A DNA stretch of 38,165 bases from an unicellular cyanobacterium SU2 (GCA_002110465.1 NEED01000074.1:1-38165); one strand, 5' to 3'; shown: positions 29,901 to 35,613, counted from the stretch's first letter. Translations and numbers: made by a program. Notes: a model not told the origin generated them from the letters alone.

Positions 29901-30275
29901 AACCTCATTATCAGTTATTTGTATTGGTTCTGACCAAATTATTTCCCCTAAACTTGTCCATTTTCCTACAGCATATTTTAGTTCTGAATCATTCCCCCCA
30001 TTTTCTTGCCAAACTACAACCAGTCCGGGAACAAGTCCTCCTGTTCCATCTTGAATTAAATTAGAGCTTGACAAAAGTTTAATATTATACTTTCCATTCA
30101 AATCTTCAGAATCGTCTGAAGTAGGGAGATATTGTCCGTTTATCCACTTGCCCGCGTTTTCATCATACTGCGAGTAAAGTAGCTTTCCCGTCACTAGATC
30201 TTGTTCTATCCGATGGGTTTTTCCCGATGGATCTGTGACAATGCCAGGATTAGTTTTTAAGAAGTTAGTAGTCAT
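17925..30275 (-). CDS. Giant multidomain FG-GAP/integrin-alpha-like, LamG, Calx-beta protein with type I secretion C-terminus
   Basis: The gene encodes about 4116 residues. I chose ATG 30275 (MTTNFLKTNPGIV) because it aligns with MSNFL of gene 2; a GTG 31 codons upstream at 30368 is in frame but the extra residues have no counterpart. Approximate order: propeller-like N-terminus; unrecognised module (about 235-650) unlike that of gene 2; FG-GAP/VCBS (840-1560); LamG (1596-1796, TLEFWVKFTE, DRWHHVVLAY); beta domains (1856-2146); integrin-alpha-like FG-GAP (2210-2730); VCBS (2786-3172) with near-identical 48-residue units; integrin-like FG-GAP (3200-3510); RTX-like (GNDTLLG, YGNGGADVIYAG); Calx-beta (about 3730-3812); choice-of-anchor-U-like (3870-3996); RTX-like and type I secretion target (DIFKYQ, DFITDFNQGDLIDL). 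The cadherin domain present in gene 2 is absent. There is no signal peptide. An extracellular, calcium-stabilised adhesin or matrix role is inferred. Confidence 0.9.
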   Translation of the reverse strand: MTTNFLKTNPGIVTDPSGKTHRIEQDLVTGKLLYSQYDENAGKWINGQYLPTSDDSEDLNGKYNIKLLSSSNLIQDGTGGLVPGLVVVWQENGGNDSELKYAVGKWTSLGEIIWSEPIQITDNEVADRNFSAALRVKLGQSSSQSQLLISHQKSDVQNLSEDSDLYYTTIDIDTSELQFVQGTNYVAPLEPPTSEVQAPFINTVTVEEESEDSVEAANVVILSNNQEDNNEVTLLSEQPTVLASTSSTKQVSIIPFVTGFGVTILLKGPSRNGVDGRSLKPTYKAPSKESGQITIVVPFKDFSGKAYSRLFGTRKGGGQQLDVDSQSGLSFDYTLSDNAYFTNVKIPRTQGFFGQAIYRRKVSWKPDSETGDDTKYYPQTLKNLGIFDVGYFRKYKYSGGVQEGSLTFKLGTRLYAGTEWSRDVDDASTVITVSNNKGERLDSTLDNGGVGDYFLNPLGTKNFRKLLASVFDDDDWKKEASIYGIALPLIQLEGKYKNKALFSSASLAGRTMLNYQLTNQPGANEQELSLKFRIRATLNVSAASYFYDILDIETVLFEAPQASSLSLSSNNSQELPTIESPEDLYYPSEEYLLAVLEERTSSLNEKIFEIIGNNTDYSTENVSSVVEDVNNQVEDFTEDYRPYLAQLQTDQSVARMVWAKSVESEQPLGETAIYTRLYDPTSSSNWSTPVIIDESLGGFNSSPVLDYETDETAMVVWINTDTSNLTFDSSIEQFRNVFNESQLYYSTNDSQNSNSQWTTPALVSNNFPTVGEIQSLTIGKTANEQLIISWIQDLGVGNNRLYYSTWDEDTKIWSQPEFLERTLEWQVRELDPNLNLDQSNLLYGDFNDDELSDIVSQSLSEQTLELNTSFGERANFLVTDIDASVLNSEVIVGDFNGDNIDDLAAQNQSNSIITIYLADGEGEFSLDESKTITASENYVSLFSADLDGDGVDEILGESASEVVVFSFAENGLINTNSVSNTDIGAIADFDGDGNEDWISQEGIVYLGSTLTAIDSGLELSEPENGISGQGDFNGDGKGDLVIEMGSDLGIYLADVTNNVLSFSLNKTFAGAGASDIIREDFGFVNSSQELGNSSSLNVALGDLDNDGDLDAYVVNTDLSIGGDKVWLNDGAGNFEYNGQSFESGTLPASGTLGDVDGDLDLDILIVNAFPNDRSLILLNDGQGNFSQGQQFDQTSDVAGNLEDIDGDGDLDALIYNNTEENGNASTAKLNVWLNDGSGQFTIEQRLNPDSFVSFDGTNNIVLEDIDNDEDLDVFMSFGSTSAVGRVEDTILTKLWLNDGNGKLTVSNRRIGLTGYEYPYGTVVEDIDGDQDLDILLLGRPYKTNQLFEVQVWLNNNGIFIDSGQYLEVPNVRDDEQETFVRGLELSDLDKDQDLDLLVTTTEGVRVWSNDGSGVFADNGLLITVPNQETMATTASGLGDLDQDGFPDVFVTNTSGTSPIAKQPNEVWLNTRSSVIYSANLVVGDFNGDGLDDFAVTTDNSLVETYLAKSDGSWSSPITIEDDISSTENINLTAQDFNGDGIDDLVIQTDTISKLYMARIGGINPASLTDIQLGVVGDNTTIFWEEQNQESYIYSVFNDGPILYYPLDETSGTITENIGLYAGNADEPFNGIYSGSYTLGETGALSPGDTRTAVSFDSGIIGVQNNETEDLPDEEFTLEFWVKFTEEAGAITAGMDWYLDLSPEQLIVTFDNTTITQNIDLSLDRWHHVVLAYQQEVIIPDLMTDGSLVTIPEQVYAYIDGHLVLNQADITRSNAGEDFVFQGSGNTVVDELALYDYSLPYPSTSEEVTATPIRDHYGARLLSLSSASSINHQTIIFEDNEETSKDSEIIIDAEITPTELLLERGVEVDILSPTNLEPNNNKDLHFSLVLESLGGQTIIGIEIVGANSQDTSITPKTWSLGNEYNSGDKLLALVQGTTLINERNPDNWTDLNRYIFSNAENYDIYVDATGIDTSNFDSYRAKINFTDGSIQSQTYQLTLLEGNSRSVDGSLDLTTPTLVTDSQQTSNTASNGVVDLHFQTTVSNPGQNIESIVVNLTAGSGVSNTTRVAWVAGSTDNSGVVDETYVMALVVNDQLENPSAFVNSSLDYNLRFDNETLDLYADPSDLYNLGLSNADIEQGEYLLTVNYDDGTSFSENVLPIGGDVVASASILEDEVTDLNEIDSGVILSIEDPRTLTTGEVSYTSGWSVTSGEIEGDGDITPYAAISDPSYDGKNGGVFVLIGNLNEAKNLELGNVPDNGIWIDSNNAEGLGFKVITGDINGDGFDELIISATYANDYTGKVYVVYGNVLQNYENSTINIDNLSQDNNGIGFVINGVSESGLFGYALATGDIDGDGKDDIVIGAPYAGDSYEGEVYVVYGGDLNNESGQIDANLVNKIFTGKPNTITTEDGSSYGPYAYAGYSVSVGDVNGDGKDDILIGSPAVYGTYTYSSSSSEVTDDVIEDDDFADFYEDNVGTSTDITRYVQRGLTYLVFGGDQSTLSQADDNNEFVTIEADVTKEGALGVSVSNESDLNGDGFKDLVIGDPAADDNTGKAYVIFGHKNFSPGTINVSDDSDVTLLGTYSGDQTGIGISGIGDVNGDGFDDSIITAPSAYFAAGRSYVVFGSESLAGEVNLSPTAPGFSLMLNGGNPFDYAGAAVTPIASVDGDDIPDFIVTAPKAQQTYVIFGKTYLAAGGSLDLSKIRNDNGFSFNSNAGTDTYSVQKISDLGDINGDGFADILRIDSLSQTETQQYAVVTLGASTQELINAKAVGFNTLPTDEQEKIQATGGNVVGDFDGDGFDDFLVKNGTELNLAFGGESELSFSNEVTITNPDNNQFNNFTKFAIFTADGTARGSNVSVFSSEVKHNNGEGDFDSRSVAGDFFRLGNQSYNASGVGLGDLDGDGDIDAFQIHDGQPNRVFFNTGHDQFAPDGQRLGSGQSRGVALGDLDGDGDLDAFVANSGDNRVWLNDGTGKFTNDWTGDQGRDSQAVALGDLDGDGDLDAFVANNDQNNRVWLNDGTGKFTNDWTGNQGKNSRDVALGDLDGDGDLDAFVANNDQNNRVWLNDGDGKFTNDWTGNNDSKNSRSVALGDLDGDGDLDAFVGNNDQNNQVLSNDGTGSFSNTSETNNSEETSGVALGDIDGDGDLDAFVANNSGESNRILKNNGKGSFSNFYSFGDNRHSPDVAVINYDSSDKLIVDDLSSLGDFNGDGLEDFAVISNTVKNNYVYVIYGNKAGTLPEDLSNISEEEGFIITTIGGELTNVTKANDVNGDGFDDLAFGWRNYSYYSSSIVLLGGDNQTNLNLGTYDLESLNSNPEIVAFSNRQSGSIDTFGSLVEGVGDINGDGFGDLSLHGNDYTTITLLDQDFWENPSFSENYAPSSGVKIYSSNTYSSDQFGYSVSHAGDVNGDGIDDFIITDPYQDSVLNGSVITDTGFIYVVFGNDEFNTSNTSIETLVENNQAFSIEGLLESQSGYSVNGGGDVNGDGFDDIIVSTLYADKSGQTPTFVIYGGDFTGSLNQVGSIGNDTLLGTVSGDNIITTKGEDLIYGNGGADVIYAGKDDDIIAVADENFALIDGGLDTDTLLLQGYKDQDWNLETWLQNGSIRDIDIIDLSDYGSNTLFMGDDLWLLRMSSDSNLITITGDSEDFVAFPEEVTLESTTIDNVTYNLYENGNLQILLDTDLQVTTKTVSSLSVANSLSTNTLSDTTTDNSLNTATEFEETDETQEVIVQPTRFFVNEPVVSEAEGVAGITITRTGDNSDYSLVRYSTQNNHLSFSGIDYHPLAGFMIFQPGQTSQTVSINLVDNNIVRTSSRDISLNLQPYMIGLDSIVENLTDLFGGDSKVPEKIELKAFSEENSQIRRLQHNSNLFSLNSFVDSEGTNQEFKSFLNLSFDVTVPSEDDSTTTVTFEIEESLVTLIAENFEFKENFEFKLIDFDHIDQNWKEFNNEGETHHELIDTDNNGIIDQIQLHLTDGSTGDSDGIVNGIISERISLGVVPTIKSLTGTDSADVLTGSSGSDLIVGKGGGDILSGNGDDDIFKYQSVTDAGDFITDFNQGDLIDLSELLSSINQTESDPLGSGLVGVQKSPLGTTVTLFGNPFIVVQNVSVDDMNQAANFIFS
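20985..21480 (-). repeat. 144-bp tandem VCBS repeats in gene 3
   Basis: The units read ALGDLDGDGDLDAFVANN, then RVWLNDGTGKFTNDW, with a period of 48 residues (144 bp). The same DNA word beginning gccacaaacgcatctaagtc occurs at about 21119 and 21263, and long stretches either side are nearly identical. The variation lies mostly in a short loop (NDQNN versus SGDN). This is a recent local expansion inside an otherwise diverged gene. Confidence 0.8.
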
Positions 30276-30430
30276 AATTAAACTTTTAGGAGTTACCCCT
30301 TGATCAAAAATTAGATCTTCTTTAAAGTTAGACACTCTCTTTGGACAGGATAGCTTGATTTTATCCACAAAATCACTTTCTTTACATCTTTTTGTTTTTT
30401 TTTACATTTGAGCCTGAGTCACCTTAATCT

Positions 30431-30495
30431 CTTAATCTATCCAAAAGATTTCCTTAATCGGAAATTAACTTAAATTGTGTACAAAGTTAGTAATT
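30431..30495 (+). repeat. Right copy of 65-bp imperfect inverted repeat
   Basis: This copy is the partner of 3447-3511 in opposite orientation, about 80 percent identical by eye, with the shared words attaacttaaatt and gttagtaattat. It lies just outside the start of gene 3, so the two copies bracket the IS debris, gene 2, the PEP-CTERM gene and gene 3. It may be the leftover leader of another gene 1-like gene, or a border of the inserted block. Confidence 0.65.
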
Positions 30496-30547
30496 ATGGC
30501 GTCGTTCAAAAATAGGCTTTTTTGGGTAACACTTTCAGCATGAATTG

Positions 30548-30570
30548 AACCAAGACCCCCCTTGGTTTTT
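30548..30570 (+). terminator. Terminator-like hairpin
   Basis: The stem is AACCAAG (30548-30554) with CTTGGTT (30561-30567), the loop is ACCCCC, and a T-run follows to 30570. It reads on the plus strand although no plus-strand gene lies to its left, so it may be part of an insertion-sequence end or block read-through toward the transposase remnant. Confidence 0.35.
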
Positions 30571-30602
30571 AGAGCATTAGTATTAACTAAAGGAGTTTAA
30601 AA

Positions 30603-31682
30603 TCAAGCTCGTTGAAACATCTCAAAGCCCAACATTTCTAACCAATGTGGATGTTTTTCACCTGTCATCAATTCGGCTGGACTTTTCCCTACTCGTTCTG
30701 GTTTTCGGCTTTCCATAAAAGTGCGATGATTTAGGAAAAATTGCAACAATTCAAGATAGTCTGAACCAAGATGTTTTCTCAGGGGGAAATAGTTTCTGAG
30801 TCGAGAATTGAGATTTTCAACTAACGAACTAGCTCTTGGTGTTGAGTTTAAAGCGAATTCTACAGCTTGATTAATTTCCCAAAACTTATGGGACATTTTC
30901 TTGTGTAATTCATTCCATTTTTGCCAATCCTGATTAGTTGAAAGGGGTTTTTTCCTCAATAAACAAACCTCTCGTACCCAAGATAAAGGGATTTTGAAGC
31001 GAAGGGCGATCTCTGACAACTTTTGGTCAATTAGATTAGAAAATGCAAGTAAGTCATCTTTTTGATTTGAGAGAGCCACTCTGAGAGCTTTCATCCCTTT
31101 ATGTGCTTTGGTTTCCCTAATTTTAAGTTCATCAATCACGAAATCCATCAATTCCATTCGTTCTGACCAACTGGCTCCAGCCAAGCAGAGGATGTCCATT
31201 CTTAACCAATAAACTAATATTTTGACATCCGACGCTAAATTGAGCCACTTCTGTTCATTTTTAATGGCTTTAGTTAACTTATTTAATAATGAGCCACTGA
31301 TAATCCCTAAATTAGTCTTTTCCATCTGAGCCTGTAGTTTCTCTCGCTGAGTGGTTGCCCCTTGAGCTTTTTTGGCTAAACTACGGACTAAAGTGGTAGC
31401 TTGGTCTAAAATATGCCAAAGATCGCCTTGGCAGACTTTATTCTCCCAGATAGCTCTATGTGCTGCTCTAATCCCCTTGCCAGCATCAGCTATGATGTAA
31501 TTAGGAGCTAAACCCTGTTCTATGGCTTCTAGCAAGTGCCATCCCCAAGTATCTTCATCTCGGTGTTGGGCCTCTTCAAGAAGAAAACAGTAGCTAGAAT
31601 GATTATCCACTCCTGTTAAAATAGGAAGGTTTGTATGGAATAGTTCATCAAGTGATGCTACTTTTATTGGCGATAAATCTAG
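30603..31682 (-). pseudogene. DDE transposase, 5'-truncated by IS insertion
   Basis: A GTG at 31610 gives 335 residues, but the same frame is open back to the IS junction (LDLSPIKVASLDELFHTN, then LPILTGVDNHSSYCFLL). The coding sequence therefore clearly extends upstream and was cut at about 31682. Candidate catalytic residues are D in ILTGVDNHSS, D in NYIIADAGKG and E in SSLVENLNSR, with C and H after the second D (VCQGDLWHI). The layout resembles DDE/MULE-type transposases, but I cannot name the IS family. The missing 5' part is not found on the far side of the inserted element. Probably inactive. Confidence 0.7.
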
Positions 31683-33370
31683 GGTTTGCTGAATAAAAGC
31701 ACAACCCCCGTTATAAAAAGGTTACACTCATATTGGATGAGGAAAAAAGATCAGCTTTGTAGGCTAAAAACCGCTAAAATTGGTAGAAATACCTCGCAGT
31801 TGTTGGTCAAGAACAAATGTATCGAAAAGAGGAGCAACCTTCACCGCCCCCAGAAAAATTTGAATTGCCCTTCGAGGGCAAATTGTCCCCAAATAATCGT
31901 TGGGTGATCATGGCTGAACTCATACCTTGGGATGATTTTGAAGAAGAATATGCGAAACTTTTTTCAATAGAAAAAGGTGCGCCCGCTAAACCATTTAGAA
32001 TGGCATTAGGGACATTAATTATTAAGGAAAAGTTGGGAACAAGTGACAGAGAAACAATAGAACAAATCAGAGAAAATACCTATCTACAATACTTTATAGG
32101 TTTAAATTGTTATCAACAAGAGCCACCAGTGGAAGCTTCAATGCTAGTTCATTTTAGGAAAAGGATTGATGTAGATTTGGTGAATAAAATTAATAAAGAA
32201 ATAGTAAAAAAAGAGAAAGAAAAGCTTGATAAAGAAATAAAAAAAAAGGATTTACCCCAAGAAAAAGGAAAAAAATTAAAAAATCGAGGTAAACTAATAC
32301 TAGATGCAACTTGTGCGCCGGCCGATATAAAATATCCGACAGATTTAGGAATATTAAATCAAGCTAGAATTGAGACAGAAAGAATAATAGACAATCTTTA
32401 TAAAGCTTTAAGAGGAAAACTGAGGAAAAAACCGAGAACTTCTAGACACATTGCCAGAAAAGAATATTTAAAGGTAGCTAAAAAACGAAAAGTTTCTTAT
32501 CAAGAAAGGAGAAAAGCTCTAGAAAAACAGTTGAAATACGTTAAGAACAATCTAGGGCATATAGAAGACTTAAATCAAGCTGGGGCTTCCCTCAAAAATC
32601 TGAGTAAAAGACAGAAAAATCTTCTAGAAACTATCAAGAAAGTTTATCAACAACAACGAGTAATGTGGGAGAATAAAACCCAGAGTGTTCCCCAAAGAAT
32701 TGTAAGTTTAACTCAACCCCATATTCGTCCTATAGTCAGAGGAAAAGCAGGAAAACCAATAGAGTTTGGAGCTAAGCTCTCGGTTAGCTGTGTGGATAAT
32801 TATATATTTTTAGACCGAATAAGTTGGGAAAACTTCAATGAATCTTGTCATTTAAAAGAACAAGTAGAAAAGTATAGAGAAATGTTTGGCTATTATCCCG
32901 AATCTGTTCATGTTGATAAAATTTATAGAACTAGAGAAAATAGAAATTGGTGTAAAGAGAGAGGAATAAGAATTAGTGGTCCGAAGTTAGGAAGACCTCC
33001 GAAAAATGTCAGTGAAGAAGAGAAGAAACAAGCTCGCTCAGACGAAAGTTTCCGAAATGCTATTGAGGGAAAATTTGGACAAGCTAAACGAAGATTTAGC
33101 TTGAATCTCGTCATGACTAAACTCCCTGAAACCTCAGAAACTTCTATTGCCATTACCTTTCTAGTTGTCAATCTTTCCAGACTGCTTCGGCAGTTTTTGT
33201 GGCTTTATTTGTGGTTATTCATTAATATTAAAACTGATGAACTATTCAACCACAATTATATTAATAAAAATTATATTTATAGCAAATTTATAGAAAGAAA
33301 AATTATTAATTGGCAGGGGAATTATCGGCTTTTGGCCGCATAAATTTCGGAGAAACTTTTTCAGCAAACC
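31683..33370 (+). mobile_element. Complete IS5-type insertion sequence, 1688 bp
   Basis: The terminal inverted repeats are GGTTTGCTGAA at 31683-31693 and TTCAGCAAACC at 33360-33370. CTAG lies immediately outside both ends (31679-31682 and 33371-33374), consistent with a 4-bp YTAR-type target duplication as in IS5-like elements. One intact transposase gene fills the interior. The element interrupts the transposase remnant on its left, and a related end fragment lies at 4589-4635. An IS1182-like assignment is the alternative; the 4-bp CTAG favours IS5. Confidence 0.85.
31817..33343 (+). CDS. IS5/IS1182-type DDE transposase
   Basis: The 508-residue protein is intact and sits inside an element with matching ends. 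The N-terminal part (about 50-120) is a DUF772-like domain (PAKPFRMALGTLIIKE, EASMLVHFRKR). The middle has a lysine-rich insertion (128-158 and 200-240). The catalytic triad reads as D163 in LILDATCAP, D367 in VHVDKIYRTREN and E417 in RNAIEGKFGQAKRRF. All three residues are present, so the element may be active. The last residues (NYRLLAA) overlap the right terminal region. Start at ATG 31817; no strong ribosome-binding site is seen, as is usual for transposases. Confidence 0.9.
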   Translation: MYRKEEQPSPPPEKFELPFEGKLSPNNRWVIMAELIPWDDFEEEYAKLFSIEKGAPAKPFRMALGTLIIKEKLGTSDRETIEQIRENTYLQYFIGLNCYQQEPPVEASMLVHFRKRIDVDLVNKINKEIVKKEKEKLDKEIKKKDLPQEKGKKLKNRGKLILDATCAPADIKYPTDLGILNQARIETERIIDNLYKALRGKLRKKPRTSRHIARKEYLKVAKKRKVSYQERRKALEKQLKYVKNNLGHIEDLNQAGASLKNLSKRQKNLLETIKKVYQQQRVMWENKTQSVPQRIVSLTQPHIRPIVRGKAGKPIEFGAKLSVSCVDNYIFLDRISWENFNESCHLKEQVEKYREMFGYYPESVHVDKIYRTRENRNWCKERGIRISGPKLGRPPKNVSEEEKKQARSDESFRNAIEGKFGQAKRRFSLNLVMTKLPETSETSIAITFLVVNLSRLLRQFLWLYLWLFINIKTDELFNHNYINKNYIYSKFIERKIINWQGNYRLLAA

Positions 33371-33456
33371 CTAGTTAGTAAGGATAAACATTACAGCCCT
33401 TACCATTGGCGATCGCTCTTTCCCTAAAACCAGTTCACCACAAACACCTGATCTAC

Positions 33457-33515
33457 CCAGTTAGTTGAGCGATTGAATAATCTAGAAGTGCAACCCAATT
33501 CCAAAAACTAACTGG
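33457..33515. promoter_or_regulatory. 10-bp perfect inverted repeat upstream of parAB
   Basis: CCAGTTAGTT (33457-33466) and AACTAACTGG (33506-33515) are exact reverse complements separated by 39 bases. The spacing is too long for a simple hairpin terminator. It could be a pair of protein-binding half-sites for partition or autoregulation. Confidence 0.4.
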
Positions 33516-33551
33516 AACTTAAAGACGAAACATCAATTCTTTAAAATTAAG

Positions 33552-33590
33552 TTCATATATCGATATATGATTCATATATCAATATATGAA
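33552..33590. promoter_or_regulatory. Two tandem 18-bp palindromes, candidate parAB operator or centromere site
   Basis: TCATATATCGATATATGA (33553-33570) is a perfect palindrome. It is followed 19 bp later by TCATATATCAATATATGA (33572-33589), identical except for one central base. They end about 31 bp before the preferred parA start. Paired palindromes directly before parA are typical of ParA or ParB operators and parS-like sites; which applies here cannot be told from sequence. Confidence 0.6.
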
Positions 33591-33620
33591 AAGCGAGCTT
33601 CTTTAGAAAAGGGGGTAACA

Positions 33621-34412
33621 ATGCAAGTTAGATTAGGCATCATAAGTAATGCAGGAGGAAGCGGAAAGTCAACCTTAGCGGTGCATTTAGCTTATGCCAT
33701 AGCACAATATAAATACAAGGTCGCGTTAATGGACTTAGATCCCCAAGGTTCTTTGACACTATTTTGTGGATTGTCGCCGCCAGAACCAATTGATACTTTG
33801 AGTGCTGTCCTAAAAGAGGATTTTACGGGAAACTGGCCCTTAATTTCTTGCTGGAAGGACAACACAGATTATGTAAGTGCTTGTCAAGGTGGAATGACAT
33901 TGACACAAACAGCCGATCAATTAGTTTTACATAAACGAGGGGCTTACTTACTCGAAGATTGTTTATCAGATTATCCATTAAGCCAAGAACTCGTCATTTT
34001 TGATTGTCCTGCCACTTTAGGACCATTAGTTTTAATTGCTTTAACAGCTTGTACTCATTTATTAATTCCAGTTCAAGTAGAACCTAAGTCCATCCAAGGT
34101 GCGGCTAGGTTACTTGAATGGTACTATTTTCATTGTCGTTATTTAAGACTTAATCCTTACCCTGAAATCTTAGGTTTTGTCCCTAATCAGTACAACAAAA
34201 ATCGTGCGGCTCATCGGCAAATTTTAACCGCTTTACCTCAACAACTAGAAAGTATGAAGATTTCTACATTTCCAGCCATTCGAGAAAGTGCCGAATTTGT
34301 GAATGCAAGTGGGATGGGTCTTCCACTGCATCTTTATCGACCAGCCCATCGTGCTAATAAAGATTTTACTCCGATCGTTTCGAGCTTACTTAAATTAATA
34401 AAAGAGAATTAA
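33621..34412 (+). CDS. parA: ParA-family partition ATPase
   Basis: The protein has 263 residues from ATG 33621, which follows aaaagggggtaaca. An in-frame ATG at 33567 lies inside the palindromes and is unlikely to be used. The N-terminus begins directly with the P-loop NAGGSGKST (residues 10-18), then DLDPQG (38-43) and Walker B LVIFDCPATLG with D128, the pattern of ParA/MinD ATPases. The first position of the deviant Walker A box is A11 rather than the signature Lys of KGGxGK. No N-terminal helix-turn-helix is present, so it is a short (type Ib-like) ParA or relies on ParB for DNA contact. It is followed after 4 bp by parB. Role: segregation of the replicon. Confidence 0.88.
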   Translation: MQVRLGIISNAGGSGKSTLAVHLAYAIAQYKYKVALMDLDPQGSLTLFCGLSPPEPIDTLSAVLKEDFTGNWPLISCWKDNTDYVSACQGGMTLTQTADQLVLHKRGAYLLEDCLSDYPLSQELVIFDCPATLGPLVLIALTACTHLLIPVQVEPKSIQGAARLLEWYYFHCRYLRLNPYPEILGFVPNQYNKNRAAHRQILTALPQQLESMKISTFPAIRESAEFVNASGMGLPLHLYRPAHRANKDFTPIVSSLLKLIKEN

Positions 34413-34416
34413 ATCC

Positions 34417-35568
34417 ATGAGTAATCGACAATTTGCCGTAGATAACTGGTTTAGTAACGCCAAACAATCTCAACAGCTTGAGTCTACTCAATCCGAATTA
34501 GCCAAAGCACAAGCTGAAATTCAGGCATTAACAATTCAAATAGAAAACCTTCGCTCCGAGCAATTTAGTTCTCAAGAACTCGAACAATCCATCGTTCATT
34601 TGAGAGAACAATTAGAAACACAATCAGGAATGCAATCAATTCCGATTGAAATAATTAAGCCGAATCCTAATCAACCTAGACAAACATTCTTACCAGAGAG
34701 TATTGAAGCCATGTCTCTTTCTTTAGACAAGGAAGGACAACTTAATCCAGTTATTTTAATTGAGACAGAAAACGATTATTACTTATTACTTGATGGAGAA
34801 AGAAGATGGCGTGGGGCTAAAAGACTTAATTGGCAATTTCTTAATGCTGTTATTATTCAGTCCCCTCAAGATTTACATCGAAAAGCTTTATTGACGAGTT
34901 TGCATAGAGAAGACTTAAATCCATTAGATAAAGCTGAGGCAATTCTTTTTCAAATAGCTTCTCAAACTTCTGTAGATTCACAGGAAATCCCCCGCATTCT
35001 TTCAACAACAATTCGTCGATTTAATAAAAAAAAACAGATCTTTCAATTAACCAATCTCTTACCAGAACACAACAAACAGCAACAAAAACAATTAGAAGAG
35101 CTTGAACTTAATTCCCAAGAACAGTCGATTTTAGCTGTCCTTCTTGACTTACAATTAAATCCTGCCTCAATTGATGCTAATATTTTCCCAATGTTAAGCT
35201 TGTCAAAAGATCTCAAACAAGCTATTCGTCTGCGAGGACTAAAGGGAAGTCATGCGATGGCTTTACAAACTCTTAATGCTAAGAATTTAGGCTTATCAAC
35301 TCAGAAATCTACTTCCATTCGAGAACAAGCAACTCAACAAGTTTTAACCGAACATCTTTCAGCTACACAAACCCGAAAATTGGTCAAGGAAATTCGTGCC
35401 AAATACAAAGGGGATTCTACTCCTAACAAAACAGTCAAGCAGATTACCTCTGTTCTTCAAAAATTAACTCGTCAAACAATAGGAACAACGTCTGATGAGC
35501 AACTCAAACAGTTGAAAAATTTATTAGAATCAAAACTTGTAGAAATAGAAGAAATTCTACAAACTTAA
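34417..35568 (+). CDS. parB: ParB-like partition protein
   Basis: The protein has 383 residues. The N-terminus (about 18-70) is a predicted coiled coil rich in Gln, Glu and Leu. Residues 74-148 form the ParB/Spo0J N-terminal domain, with IPIEIIKPNPNQPR (75-88), LDGERRWRGAKR (125-136; GERR is the nucleotide-binding motif) and SLHREDLNPLDKAEAI (161-176). The rest is helical with possible helix-turn-helix and dimerisation regions. In other systems ParB loads on centromere sites as a CTP-dependent clamp and stimulates ParA. The start is 4 bp after the parA stop, so the two form an operon. The preceding coiled coil is longer than in chromosomal ParB and fits plasmid-type relatives. Confidence 0.88.
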   Translation: MSNRQFAVDNWFSNAKQSQQLESTQSELAKAQAEIQALTIQIENLRSEQFSSQELEQSIVHLREQLETQSGMQSIPIEIIKPNPNQPRQTFLPESIEAMSLSLDKEGQLNPVILIETENDYYLLLDGERRWRGAKRLNWQFLNAVIIQSPQDLHRKALLTSLHREDLNPLDKAEAILFQIASQTSVDSQEIPRILSTTIRRFNKKKQIFQLTNLLPEHNKQQQKQLEELELNSQEQSILAVLLDLQLNPASIDANIFPMLSLSKDLKQAIRLRGLKGSHAMALQTLNAKNLGLSTQKSTSIREQATQQVLTEHLSATQTRKLVKEIRAKYKGDSTPNKTVKQITSVLQKLTRQTIGTTSDEQLKQLKNLLESKLVEIEEILQT

Positions 35569-35613
35569 CTGATCGCAAAAAAAAACTAGCGCATTGCTTA
35601 ACGGAAGAAAAAT

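Larger units (their letters stand above)
30276..30602. other. Region upstream of gene 3
   Basis: This stretch contains the in-frame GTG codon at 30368, a long A/T run near 30390-30405, the right copy of the 65-bp inverted repeat and a terminator-like hairpin. No other gene was found. Confidence 0.5.
33371..33620. other. Region upstream of parA
   Basis: This is non-coding apart from an in-frame N-terminal extension of parA that starts inside the palindromes. It contains one HIP1 site (33409-33416), a 10-bp inverted repeat and two tandem palindromes, and probably carries the parAB promoter and partition or regulatory sites. Confidence 0.6.

Noticed and set aside
30276-30368. GTG at 30368 as the start of gene 3
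   Set aside because: The 31 extra residues have no counterpart in paralog gene 2, whose MSNFL aligns with MTTNFL from ATG 30275.
32923-33171. Minus-strand frame inside the IS5 transposase
   Set aside because: It is a shadow of the transposase catalytic region, whose triad lies on the plus strand.
33567-33620. Upstream ATG at 33567 as the start of parA
   Set aside because: It lies inside the tandem palindromes and adds residues before the P-loop that ParA proteins do not need; ATG 33621 has a better upstream purine run.
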